From Methanobrevibacter ruminantium (GTDB lineage Archaea; Methanobacteriota; Methanobacteria; Methanobacteriales; Methanobacteriaceae), in the NCBI RefSeq assembly GCF_016294135.1, contig NZ_JAEDCO010000002.1:1-64000 (forward strand): 64,000 nucleotides of DNA, written 5' to 3'. The position numbers were made by a program, and so were the translations under genes. This document shows, in pieces, positions 9,115 through 17,558 of this stretch. Positions within the stretch are counted from its first letter, which is position 1, and every line of letters starts with the position of its first letter. The notes under the pieces are model-generated. The model saw only the letters and a program-made list of their open reading frames with translations. It ran no database searches and had not been told where the DNA came from.

Positions 9115-10275
9115 TTACATATCAGCGACAAATTCAGCCAATTGGTTCAATGTGCTCACTTCGTAAACTTGAGCTCCCGCTCCCTTATACAATGAAACGC
9201 AACTGTCAACTACATCCCATTTCTTCTTATCTTCAGGGTTTAGGATAACCACCTTTTTAGCCATGCTTGACATTTGTGATATAAGCTCTACACTTGCAGG
9301 CACTCCATTTACCTTAGGACCTGCCCAATCCCTGCAATCAGACAATAGGATAATGTAAGACTTATTGCTTATATCTGCCTGCTTCATGAATGATTCGAAT
9401 GCAGTGAACATATTGGAGGTTCCTCTAACCATCATATTACGCATACGAAGCAATCTTATTTCAGCAAATGCATTGACCATATACTTTTCTTTTAAAAATT
9501 CAGTTGTTTCTATTGTTTTATTGTCAAATTCAAACATTCTTGAATCCTTGAATGTCTTTTGACATGCAAACATTAACATGAAGAACCAACTGCTGATCCA
9601 TTCACATGAACCGCTGACATCATTCAGGAACAAATGCTGCTTTCTATGAGGTTTCTTTTTTACATGAACAAGATCAATCGGCACACCACCATACTTCATG
9701 TTTTGCCTCATTGTCCTTCTCATGTCAATCTTATTTGAACGAGCCAACCTCTTTCTTCTTGATTGCTTGTTAGCGATTTTTCTTCCAAGCTCCACACATA
9801 ACTCAAATACCCTTTCATCGTATTTGTTAAGCTTGGACAAATCACTATTGAGAATATCGTTATCCCTTGCAAGGTCCTTGTCCCTATCTTCAAGAATAGG
9901 TCTTCCTGCAAAGTATTCCATAGCCTGTTCTGCACCCATCTGGATTTGCTTTCCACCTTTTCCTTTCTGCATGGTGATTTTCCATTCATGCTGTGAAAGC
10001 TTTCCCTTCATGGTATTTGGCTTATAAGCTCTATTAATGTCATTATCTAATTTCTTTGGAACTTTCTTAGCGAAGAACCCATCAAATGACTCATTGAATT
10101 TAGGAATGTCATACTTGCTTTTGACATAAATGGACCTGAATGCATCCTTTAAAATGTCTACATTATCCTCTCCCAATATTGCATATGCATCTATTGCAGA
10201 CTGAGTAGACCTGACGCTCACAGGCATTCCCTTTTTTCTCAAATCATTTGATAATCTTACGATTTTCTCTTCCAT
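9115..10275 (-). CDS. VWA-domain protein (CoxE-like) partnered with a MoxR ATPase
   Basis: A 386-residue protein with a basic, helical N-terminal half and a C-terminal von Willebrand A domain. Its metal-ion-dependent adhesion site begins LNDVSGSCEW (DxSxS) near residue 215, with further conserved positions at MVRGTSNM and LLSDCRDWAG. It lies 83 bases after a MoxR-type AAA ATPase in the same direction. MoxR/VWA pairs act as chaperones that insert metals or mature large enzymes; CoxD/CoxE of carbon monoxide dehydrogenase are the model. The client here is unknown, since no obvious metalloenzyme is adjacent. Confidence 0.75.
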   Translation of the reverse strand: MEEKIVRLSNDLRKKGMPVSVRSTQSAIDAYAILGEDNVDILKDAFRSIYVKSKYDIPKFNESFDGFFAKKVPKKLDNDINRAYKPNTMKGKLSQHEWKITMQKGKGGKQIQMGAEQAMEYFAGRPILEDRDKDLARDNDILNSDLSKLNKYDERVFELCVELGRKIANKQSRRKRLARSNKIDMRRTMRQNMKYGGVPIDLVHVKKKPHRKQHLFLNDVSGSCEWISSWFFMLMFACQKTFKDSRMFEFDNKTIETTEFLKEKYMVNAFAEIRLLRMRNMMVRGTSNMFTAFESFMKQADISNKSYIILLSDCRDWAGPKVNGVPASVELISQMSSMAKKVVILNPEDKKKWDVVDSCVSLYKGAGAQVYEVSTLNQLAEFVADM

Positions 10276-10358
10276 AATAAAACCTTAAATAACTTATAGA
10301 GTGCAGAAATTGAAATCTGATTGTTTATAAATAAATTTCTAAAGAGTTAGAGACTAAA

Positions 10359-11231
10359 CTAATCGTTCATATACTCGTTTCTAAAGATTTCTTTAATTAC
10401 TTTAGCTTTGTCCGGTTCTGTCTTGATAGCTACACCAACACTGTCCTCAAGTGCAGCATCAACATTCTTATAATCCTTATCCAAGTGCATTACAGAGCTT
10501 ACCCAATCAATTGAAGCCCTTACAGATGGTTTCTTATTTAAGTTGAATGTTCTGATTCTATGAACCATATTAACAACCTTCTTAACCAATCCATCCTCTG
10601 CAGTTGGCACTCTAGCTTTAACAATAGCAATTTCACGTTCAACTGTAGGATATGAAATGTATAAGAAAAGACATCTGTCCTTTGTCTCTTCAAGCAAGTT
10701 CCTTTGTGCATTTGAAGTGAGCATAACCATCAAATCATTTTGAAGGTCAAAAGTGCCTAAATCATTTACAGTAATCTGCTTTTCACCTAATGCTTGAAGT
10801 AAGAAACTTTCCACTTCTTCATCTGCCTTATCGATTTCGTCAATGAGAAGAAGTGATGGCTTGTCATTCATAAATGAGGTTAAAAGTGGTCTTCTGATAA
10901 AGAAATCATCTTCAAATATTGATTCCTCACCTTTTTGGCTACCTTTGAATGCTTCCAAATGGAGCAATTGCTTTTGATAGTTCCATTCTCCTACAATCTG
11001 TTCAAAGGTAATTCCCTCATAACATTGAATCCTAAAGAATTCCCTTCCTAAACATTCAGAAACAGCTTTTGCAAGCTCGGTCTTACCTACACCAGGAGGA
11101 CCTTCAATCAAGATAGGCTTGTTTAAAGATAAGGATAAGAATACTGAAGTGCTGATTTCATTATTGGAAATATAACCAGTACTTTCTAACTTTTTTCCTA
11201 TTTCTTCTATGGTTAATTCTTCATCTGTCAT
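10359..11231 (-). CDS. MoxR-family AAA+ ATPase
   Basis: A 290-residue ATPase with Walker A GPPGVGKTELAKAV near residues 40-53, Walker B LLLIDEIDKADEEV near 123 and sensor 1 VMLTSNAQRN near 167. This is the compact AAA lid arrangement of the MoxR/CoxD family. It is the first gene of a two-gene unit with the VWA protein downstream. Together they probably remodel or activate a target complex in the cytoplasm. The target cannot be read from the context. Confidence 0.85.
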   Translation of the reverse strand: MTDEELTIEEIGKKLESTGYISNNEISTSVFLSLSLNKPILIEGPPGVGKTELAKAVSECLGREFFRIQCYEGITFEQIVGEWNYQKQLLHLEAFKGSQKGEESIFEDDFFIRRPLLTSFMNDKPSLLLIDEIDKADEEVESFLLQALGEKQITVNDLGTFDLQNDLMVMLTSNAQRNLLEETKDRCLFLYISYPTVEREIAIVKARVPTAEDGLVKKVVNMVHRIRTFNLNKKPSVRASIDWVSSVMHLDKDYKNVDAALEDSVGVAIKTEPDKAKVIKEIFRNEYMND

Positions 11232-11419
11232 TTAAAAACCTTTTTTAGTTAATTAAATTATAAATATAAAAATAATTTTTTATATTGAATTTTATATACT
11301 ATAATACATAGTAAATAAATATTTGTTTAATATATATAAATAATTTATTGTTTTATATAATTAAAACTAATAAACTGATTACAATTAAATCATTTTAATA
11401 AAATTCATTCAGTGATAAA

Positions 11420-11503
11420 ATGAAAATGAGAAAGATAGTTGCATGGTTCTTTGTTTTAATTCTCCTATTCGGAGGAGTTTGCATCTGTACAATGTACATA
11501 TAA
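11420..11503 (+). CDS. Candidate 27-residue single-pass membrane peptide
   Basis: An ATG at 11420 preceded by AGTGAT at three-base spacing, the pattern used by other genes in this window, opens a 27-codon frame. The product has a basic start (MKMRK) and one hydrophobic segment, WFFVLILLFGGVCIC, ending TMYI. It lies alone between divergently oriented neighbours, about 125 bases before the MFS gene. Its function, and whether it is translated, are unknown. Confidence 0.4.
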   Translation: MKMRKIVAWFFVLILLFGGVCICTMYI

Positions 11504-11562
11504 ACTTAAAATAACAACTATATCAAAATATCAATTATTAAAAAATCAATTATTAAAATATC

Positions 11563-11585
11563 AAATATATATAACATATGTTATA
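11563..11585 (+). promoter_or_regulatory. TATA box overlapping a 16-bp perfect palindrome (MFS gene promoter)
   Basis: AAATATATATAA (TATA) runs into TATAACATATGTTATA (11570-11585), a perfect palindrome, about 45 bases before the MFS start codon. A repressor bound there would block TBP or the transcription start, as MarR-type regulators of efflux genes do. The regulator is not identified. Confidence 0.4.
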
Positions 11586-11628
11586 AATAATATTATATTT
11601 ATCTGATTTTAAAAAAGGAAAATAAAAT

Positions 11629-12795
11629 ATGAAAGCCAACCCTAAAATACTCTTATACATTTTAATGATTTCAACACTTGGAATAAACACTCCCCTAAGC
11701 ATTGTTGGAATCATTTCACAAATAGCAGAGTATTTCAATACATCAATAACTATTTCAGGACTTTACGTAAGCTCTTTCACATTTACAATAGCTATCTGTG
11801 GATTGTTCATACCTGTCTTATTTTCAAAATATGAAAGAAAAAGAACGTTCATAAGCATTTTAAGCGTGTTTGCAATTTCAAATATCGTGATCATATTCAC
11901 AAAAAGCATTTACATTGCATCTTTTTTTAGGATATTGTCTGCAGTATTCTACCCTGCATTCATTTCAATAGCTCTCACTGTATGTGAAGAGATAGCTCCA
12001 AAGGGAGAAGAGCAGGATTACATTACAAGGATATTGCTTGGAATATCAGTTGGAAGCATTATAGGATTGCCTATTACAACTGGCCTTGGTACAATATTTG
12101 GCTATCAAGTGGCTATGACTTGGATCTTTTTAATAAATTTCATAACATTGATTCTTATAATCATATTCTTCCCAAGAATTGAAGGAAAATCCAAATCATA
12201 TGAAATGCCATTTTCAAGCCTAAAGACAAAGGAATTCATTCTTGCAACAGTTGGAATAATAATGATGCCTATAGGTGCAAGCATAGTCTACAATTACCAG
12301 CCATTATTTTTACAGGTAGTAAGTCATATTTACACCTATAAGTTAAGCATATTCCTCTTTATCTACGGATTGTTTTCAATATTCGGCACTTGGCTTGGTG
12401 GAAAGCTAATAGCAAAAAGAGACAAGGCAACACTCATCATCTTCCAATTGGTGTGTGGTGGAGTGTTTGTGCTTCTTTACCTATTTGCAAACTACTTGAT
12501 TCCAGTTATCATATTGATTTTAATATTTGGAGTGCTTGATGGAATGGGATACAATCTTATTCAATATGTTGAAGCATCCGTTCTTCCAGATAGTCCGGAA
12601 CTTGCAAATGGAATATTCTTAAGCATCTTGAATGGGGGAATAGCATTAGGAATAGCTATAGGCGGATTTTTAGTGGATGGCCTTGGAATAATGTCAATCT
12701 TCATTTTTGGAGCATTATTCCTTCTCCTTGCATTAATCATGATGGTTTATGTTATCAAGATTATGAAAATCCCTTTAAAATATTCCAGACAATAG
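11629..12795 (+). CDS. MFS transporter (DHA1/AraJ-like drug exporter family)
   Basis: A 388-residue protein with about twelve membrane segments in two halves joined by a short polar loop near residues 185-205 (RIEGKSKSYEMPFSSLKTKE). The loop between segments 2 and 3 carries SKYERKRTF, a form of the MFS motif A, and FRILSAVFYPAF fits segment 4. The most similar groups are arabinose/drug exporters of the DHA1 type. The substrate cannot be deduced. It is monocistronic and preceded by a palindromic operator candidate, which fits an inducible exporter. Confidence 0.8.
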   Translation: MKANPKILLYILMISTLGINTPLSIVGIISQIAEYFNTSITISGLYVSSFTFTIAICGLFIPVLFSKYERKRTFISILSVFAISNIVIIFTKSIYIASFFRILSAVFYPAFISIALTVCEEIAPKGEEQDYITRILLGISVGSIIGLPITTGLGTIFGYQVAMTWIFLINFITLILIIIFFPRIEGKSKSYEMPFSSLKTKEFILATVGIIMMPIGASIVYNYQPLFLQVVSHIYTYKLSIFLFIYGLFSIFGTWLGGKLIAKRDKATLIIFQLVCGGVFVLLYLFANYLIPVIILILIFGVLDGMGYNLIQYVEASVLPDSPELANGIFLSILNGGIALGIAIGGFLVDGLGIMSIFIFGALFLLLALIMMVYVIKIMKIPLKYSRQ

Positions 12796-12921
12796 AATAA
12801 AAATAGATAAATGGAATTAATAGATTAGTAAGAAAAAAAGTAGATTGCAAATAGTTAAAACGCTTAAAAAAAAAAAAAAAAAAGGAAAAAATTCCCCTAA
12901 TAAGATTCTTGAATTAGATCA

Positions 12922-13440
12922 TTAATTGTTTTCGAAACTATCAATTTTATCAAATGCGCTACCTAAAGTTAAGAAAAGAATTCCTCTAACTATTAAACAT
13001 ACACCAATTAAAATTACAATGAATAATGGATTGTTAATTGATAAAATACCCATTATGAAGAAAATGATACCGAAAATCAATATCAATGCGGAAGCCCATT
13101 TTGAAGTTCCTTCACCGTTAATGATTCCAAGAATACCAATGATAATCAATATTATAGCAATTAAATAAAATGTGTATGAGGTAAGGAAAGCTAATGGAGC
13201 TAAATCAACAAAGAACAAGAATCCTAATAAGATCAATAAGAATCCCATTATCAATTCAAGAATTGATTTGCCAGTTGACAAACTCCATAATGTGAATGCA
13301 TTGAACATTACTACTAAACCAAAGGATATTAAAGTTACACCCGCCATTATAGACACTACCCCAGCACTTACTAATGGGTAAGCTATAAATAGCACCCCTA
13401 AAATAATTAATAAAATTCCAAGTATTTTTGTATAATTCAT
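12922..13440 (-). CDS. DUF308 (HdeD-like) membrane protein
   Basis: A 172-residue protein with about six hydrophobic segments in repeated pairs, the same family as 3820-4311. It begins MNYTKILGILLIILGVLFIAY and has only short loops, with a charged tail (DKIDSFENN). The function is unknown. It is transcribed alone, ending in an A-run region on the plus strand that gives T-rich RNA. The two paralogues are about 9 kb apart and on opposite strands. Confidence 0.75.
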   Translation of the reverse strand: MNYTKILGILLIILGVLFIAYPLVSAGVVSIMAGVTLISFGLVVMFNAFTLWSLSTGKSILELIMGFLLILLGFLFFVDLAPLAFLTSYTFYLIAIILIIIGILGIINGEGTSKWASALILIFGIIFFIMGILSINNPLFIVILIGVCLIVRGILFLTLGSAFDKIDSFENN

Positions 13441-13555
13441 TAAATCGCCAATTTAAATATTTATATGAAATGATATTTATATTTTTTTTAAAAAATACCC
13501 CTAAAATACCCTTAAATTGAAAAATAAGTATAAAGAATCAGTGAAAAATTTTTTA

Positions 13556-13580
13556 CATGAAATTGTTAATAAATTTCATG
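13556..13580 (-). terminator. Hairpin downstream of the DHPS-like gene
   Basis: CATGAAATT (13556-13564) and AATTTCATG (13572-13580) form a 9-bp stem with a 7-base loop, 36 bases after the stop codon of the gene at 13616-15214. On the minus strand it is followed by a short A/T stretch that includes five Ts. Confidence 0.4.
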
Positions 13581-13615
13581 AAAAAAAATGACAAAACCAA
13601 TTAATTTAAGAAAAA

Positions 13616-15214
13616 CTAATTTTGCTTGATGAACTCTTCAGGATCCTTAAATAAGTCAAAGTCTTGAACATACTCTTTTCCAGTGAGCATTGCAATCTCT
13701 GCCTTTTCCAATTCCTTACCAAGATAGGCTGCATGATCCAATCTGGTTACAAGACCTTTTTCAATGATCTCTTCATAGATTTCACTGGCTCTTTTTCCTT
13801 CAAAGCTTATAGTTGGCTTTGTTTTCTTAAAGTGAGTTGCTACAATATATGAATCCTTAACGCTTATTGCATGTTCCACTCTGATTTTAAAGCTTCCTGC
13901 CTTATCCCTAACGAACTTGATAGGTGCATCCTGCTTGACTATAGGAACATTGTCATCCTGCTTCAAGTCAAACCTTTTCTTCTTGTCCTTGAACACAAGA
14001 AGGTCAACACCTAAATCCTTAGGAATGGATTGTCTGTTTTTAGCCAAGAACATCATTTTAGATGCAATTGCCAATTCCCTTACACTTCCATGAGTCTTAC
14101 CGCTTTCCTCTGGAGTGAAAAGTATGCTTGCACCAAGCTCCATAGCAATTCCTGCAAGAACTGCATTTGCACCTACAGAATCCGCATCCATAAGTTCAAT
14201 CACATTTCCTATACCAAAGAACATTGGCTTCTTGTCTATTTCATGAAAATCATGGAATGCAATGATTGAATCTACAATGCTTGCACTGTTAACAGGGTCT
14301 AAAATCAAGTCACAAACAACTTCAAGACCATCACAAGCTTCAACAAGCTTTTGCATAGATGCCACCCTATCTTCAGGAGTGTGAGGCACATAACCTTCAC
14401 TGAAATTAGTTGGCAATAAAACTGCAGGAACATTCTTTTCCTTTAATAAAGGTAAGACTTCCTCATAATTACCATTGTCTAAACTTAAAACCATATCAAT
14501 ACCATGGTTTACAGCTGCTTCAATCTCCTTTGGATTCAATGTGTCAATACTTAATGGCCTATCACCTACGATTGGTCTTAATGTATCAATCAAATCAGGT
14601 ATCTCATCAGACCTGTCTTCACCTGCAATCATACCAATGTCTATCATATCAGAGCCAGAAGCAACAAAGAATTCTGCCTTTTTAATCAAGTCTTCCTTTG
14701 ATAATATAGGAGCACTTGCAATCTCAGACAAGACTCTCATTGGGAAATCCTCACCAACAGGAAGGTTCCTAACAAGAATGTTGTTTTCCTTCTTGAGCAA
14801 TTCATCTCTTTTTTCCATATCGTTTTCAAAGTCTTCGATGAATTTCAATGCTTGCTTCTTCTTCTCCTCAATGATTAACTTATCTGCAGGTGTAGACTGT
14901 GATAACTCTAAATCATCGACAAGGTCTAAAACCATAGCTAAGTCTGCTGCATCAGTTGATGCCTTATAACAAGGAATATTAAATTCTTCTGCAATGAGGA
15001 ATGTATCTTTTCTTATTAAACCTGGAACTAATATTAAATCAATATCATCCAATCTATCTTCAAAATGCTCATGGATTTCTTTGATTATTTGAGTTGGAGT
15101 CAAGAAAGCAGCTACTTGTGTCTCTGCTATATGCACCACCGTTTCCTTTTTTGATTTTTCAGCCATTTGACTTACCAAAGGATAAGCCAAGTGTCCAGTT
15201 ATAATAAGTATCAT
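13616..15214 (-). CDS. Dihydropteroate synthase-related protein (archaeal, with N-terminal DUF6513-like domain)
   Basis: A protein of about 532 residues. The N-terminal 140 residues form an alpha/beta domain starting MILIITGHLAYPLV; the middle (about 150-410) is a TIM-barrel pterin-binding domain with GSDMIDIGMIAGEDRSDE and SIDTLNPKEIEAA, as in dihydropteroate synthases; a smaller C-terminal domain follows. Archaeal TIGR00284-type proteins of this shape are common in methanogens, but their reaction is not settled; a link to methanopterin or another C1 carrier is plausible. The second ATG (15214) is chosen because family members begin at this strand; the ATG at 15226 has no better ribosome binding site. 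It follows fumarase alpha in the same direction. Confidence 0.65.
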   Translation of the reverse strand: MILIITGHLAYPLVSQMAEKSKKETVVHIAETQVAAFLTPTQIIKEIHEHFEDRLDDIDLILVPGLIRKDTFLIAEEFNIPCYKASTDAADLAMVLDLVDDLELSQSTPADKLIIEEKKKQALKFIEDFENDMEKRDELLKKENNILVRNLPVGEDFPMRVLSEIASAPILSKEDLIKKAEFFVASGSDMIDIGMIAGEDRSDEIPDLIDTLRPIVGDRPLSIDTLNPKEIEAAVNHGIDMVLSLDNGNYEEVLPLLKEKNVPAVLLPTNFSEGYVPHTPEDRVASMQKLVEACDGLEVVCDLILDPVNSASIVDSIIAFHDFHEIDKKPMFFGIGNVIELMDADSVGANAVLAGIAMELGASILFTPEESGKTHGSVRELAIASKMMFLAKNRQSIPKDLGVDLLVFKDKKKRFDLKQDDNVPIVKQDAPIKFVRDKAGSFKIRVEHAISVKDSYIVATHFKKTKPTISFEGKRASEIYEEIIEKGLVTRLDHAAYLGKELEKAEIAMLTGKEYVQDFDLFKDPEEFIKQN

Positions 15215-15275
15215 AAAATTCCCCATTTTTAAGAATTATTCAAAAATAAATATAAACAAAATTTTTCTATAAACT

Positions 15276-16115
15276 TCAATTATCTTCTAAACGAGCTGTT
15301 GCATGTCTGTCTGCCCAACATTGAATTACTACACCAACTGGAAGCCCTGCAGTGTGAGTGTCCATCTTTAAGATCTTTACATCAAGTGCAGTTGTTCTTC
15401 CTCCAAGACCCATTGGCCCTTTACCATCCTTGTTGATTCTTTCAAGGCATTCAAGTTCCATTTCAGCTATTGTTGGGTCCGGATTACGCTCTCCCACCTT
15501 TCCAAGAAGTGCTTTCTTACCTAATTTCAATGCCATGTCAGAACTTCCACCGATTCCAACACCTACAACAATAGGAGGGCATGGCTTTCCACCTGCCTTA
15601 AGAGCGGTTTCAACAACAAAATCCTTCACTCCTTCGATTCCTTCTGCAGGAAGTGCCATCTTAAGTGCATTGTTGTTTTCAGACCCAAATCCTTTAGGCA
15701 TGATAGTGAATTCAACATAATCTTCATCAATAAGTTCAATGTCTACAATAGGCACTTTGTCTCCCACATTGCCTGAGTTCTTTCTTGTAATTGGATCAAC
15801 CACATTTGGTCGAAGTGGAACTTCTGAAGTCGCTTTTGCAACTCCTTTCTTGATTCCTTCATAAAGATTTTCAACATGAACCTTACCAAGCTTGACAAAA
15901 ATGATAGGGAGACCTGTATCTTGGCACATTGGAATTGACTTTTCTTCTGCAAGTTCAATATTCTTTAAGATAGCTTCAATATTTAGCTTACCTAAGTCAC
16001 TATCCTCTCGTTTAAGAGCATCTTCAAGTGCGCATTTGACATCGTCGCCAAGAACGATAGCAGCCTGTTTGTATAATTGATAAATAGTATTTTCAATTTG
16101 TTTTTCTGTTATCAT
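15276..16115 (-). CDS. fumA: Fumarate hydratase class I, alpha subunit
   Basis: Oxygen-sensitive [4Fe-4S] hydratase interconverting fumarate and malate in the incomplete reductive TCA branch used for biosynthesis. The 279 residues match the alpha (N-terminal) domain: PMCQDTGLPIIFVKLG near residue 62 with a cluster cysteine, MPKGFGSENNNALKM near 139 and GVGIGGSSDMALKLGKKA near 187. A separate beta subunit (FumB) is required and does not lie in the window. The gene sits downstream of the por operon and a small hypothetical gene, in the same direction, joining pyruvate formation to C4-acid metabolism. Confidence 0.9.
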   Translation of the reverse strand: MITEKQIENTIYQLYKQAAIVLGDDVKCALEDALKREDSDLGKLNIEAILKNIELAEEKSIPMCQDTGLPIIFVKLGKVHVENLYEGIKKGVAKATSEVPLRPNVVDPITRKNSGNVGDKVPIVDIELIDEDYVEFTIMPKGFGSENNNALKMALPAEGIEGVKDFVVETALKAGGKPCPPIVVGVGIGGSSDMALKLGKKALLGKVGERNPDPTIAEMELECLERINKDGKGPMGLGGRTTALDVKILKMDTHTAGLPVGVVIQCWADRHATARLEDN

Positions 16116-16171
16116 AAAATCACATAAAACTTAACTATAAAAATATTTAATTTATTTCTTTAAATAATTTT

Positions 16172-16408
16172 TTAATATTCTTCTTGTTCTTCCTGTATTT
16201 TTTCTTGAATTAAATCACATATTTCAGAAAGGTAACTTAAATTGCAATAATATACAACATCCGGACCTGGATCCCTAAAAAATTCTTCTTCCGGAATTTT
16301 TCCTTTTTCATATTTTCGTATTTCTCTTATTATCCTATCCCTTTCTTTGATAATTTCTGTTAAATTTGCATGCCTTAAAGATTCTTTTAAGGATTCTGGA
16401 TCTATCAT
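16172..16408 (-). CDS. Small acidic hypothetical protein
   Basis: A 78-residue, highly charged, mainly helical protein with an acidic tail (QEKIQEEQEEY). No motif is recognised. It lies between the por operon and fumA on the same strand, 56 bases before fumA, with codon use like its neighbours, so it is probably real and conserved in close relatives. No function is proposed. Confidence 0.6.
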   Translation of the reverse strand: MIDPESLKESLRHANLTEIIKERDRIIREIRKYEKGKIPEEEFFRDPGPDVVYYCNLSYLSEICDLIQEKIQEEQEEY

Positions 16409-16606
16409 ATAATCACATAAGTTTCTTTATTATGTTATCTCAGTTTCTTTCAAATTTTAAGACGTGAAAACACAATACTATAATTATAGTCTATGTAAAA
16501 TATTTAATAAATCTTTATATAAAAAATAGAATTTTAAAAAATAATATATGAAAATAGTTTAAAATAAATAAAAAAAGAGAATTTTTAAAGAATAAATCTT
16601 TAAAAA

Positions 16607-17035
16607 TTACTTGAGTAAAGTTTGAATTTTCTTAAATCCTTCGGATATTTTATCCTGTTTATCATGAATTATCTTTTCTGTATCATTTGTGAGTGCATGA
16701 GTTGGACAAGCTTCAACACATTGTTGAGTGTCATAGCCTTCACAGAGATCACATTTGGTCGCTTGACCTATCTCATTAATGGTGATGGCTCCAATGGGAC
16801 ATACACTGTGACATAATCCACAACCAATACATTTATCTTGCTTTATAGTGATTGCTCCACCTAAAGCTACAATAGCTCCTTTTGGACATACAGCAAGACA
16901 AGGTGCTTTTTCAGGACTGCAATGCATACAGAATAAAGGGACACCATCATGAACACGAATTGCATTGTTAGGACAATTACGTTCACAAAGTCCACAATCT
17001 ACACAAAGTTCTGGGTTAACTTTTAATTCATCCAT
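16607..17035 (-). CDS. porF: Pyruvate:ferredoxin oxidoreductase-associated iron-sulfur protein PorF
   Basis: A 142-residue polyferredoxin-like protein with about four cysteine clusters: CVDCGLCERNCP, CMHCSPEKAPCLAVCP, CIGCGLCHSVCP and CDLCEGYDTQQCVEACP. In Methanothermobacter and Methanococcus the last two genes of the por operon encode such proteins, thought to carry electrons between Por and its partners. The ATG at 17035 is chosen because AGAGGTG precedes it; the longer frame from 17056 would overlap porE. The start lies 10 bases after the porE stop. Confidence 0.85.
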   Translation of the reverse strand: MDELKVNPELCVDCGLCERNCPNNAIRVHDGVPLFCMHCSPEKAPCLAVCPKGAIVALGGAITIKQDKCIGCGLCHSVCPIGAITINEIGQATKCDLCEGYDTQQCVEACPTHALTNDTEKIIHDKQDKISEGFKKIQTLLK

Positions 17036-17045
17036 TTCAACACCT

Positions 17046-17546
17046 CTATTCTCCATCTAATGGTTTTCTAGCTCTTGTATCAGTTGTAATGACACTGAGA
17101 AGACCTTTCTTCTTAGCCGGTTTATCCAAGCCATAGATTTTTTCAATGTGTTCTCTTTGTTTCCTTTTGATGACATTTGCAATGTCATGAACAGCGATTG
17201 CTCTTTTGGAACAAGCTTTAACACATGCAGGACCTTCTTCTCTGTCTGCACAATGATTGCACTTATGAGCATTGCCATACTCAATGGAAATTGCACCGAA
17301 CGGACAAGCCATTGCACAGAAACCACAAGCAATACATTTAGTTACATCTACTCCTAAATTGCTCATTGCACCAGTTGGACAAATGATCTCACACGGAGCA
17401 TCCTCACATTGCTGACAACGAATAGGGAAATAGGAACCGTCTAATTCATGAATAGTGATTCTAGGAACTCCATGGACTCCTTCACATGCTTTTTCGCAAT
17501 CCTGGCATCCATCACATAATTCATTATCTACTATTAATTTCTCCAA
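17046..17546 (-). CDS. porE: Pyruvate:ferredoxin oxidoreductase-associated iron-sulfur protein PorE
   Basis: A 166-residue protein similar to PorF, with cysteine clusters CDGCQDCEKACEG, CQQCEDAPCEIICP, CIACGFCAMACP and CNHCADREEGPACVKACS, followed by a basic C-terminal tail. It probably takes part in electron transfer to or from pyruvate oxidoreductase during autotrophic pyruvate synthesis. The start is TTG, well supported by AAGGAGGG six to seven bases upstream. It lies 12 bases after porB. Confidence 0.85.
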   Translation of the reverse strand: MEKLIVDNELCDGCQDCEKACEGVHGVPRITIHELDGSYFPIRCQQCEDAPCEIICPTGAMSNLGVDVTKCIACGFCAMACPFGAISIEYGNAHKCNHCADREEGPACVKACSKRAIAVHDIANVIKRKQREHIEKIYGLDKPAKKKGLLSVITTDTRARKPLDGE

Positions 17547-17558
17547 TAGAGACCCTCC

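Noticed and set aside
9698..10027. Plus-strand ORF of 109 codons inside the VWA gene
   Set aside because: Shadow frame of a clearly conserved coding region.
12866..12884. Long A-run after the MFS gene
   Set aside because: Simple homopolymer in an AT-rich spacer; probably acts only as a T-tract for the opposite strand.
12926..13381. Two plus-strand ORFs opposite the DUF308 gene
   Set aside because: They are mirror frames of a hydrophobic protein, giving Lys/Asn/Ile-rich sequence without family likeness or ribosome binding site.
14475..14969. Plus-strand ORF of 164 codons inside the DHPS-like gene
   Set aside because: Opposite frame of a recognised family; Ser-rich product typical of antisense shadows.
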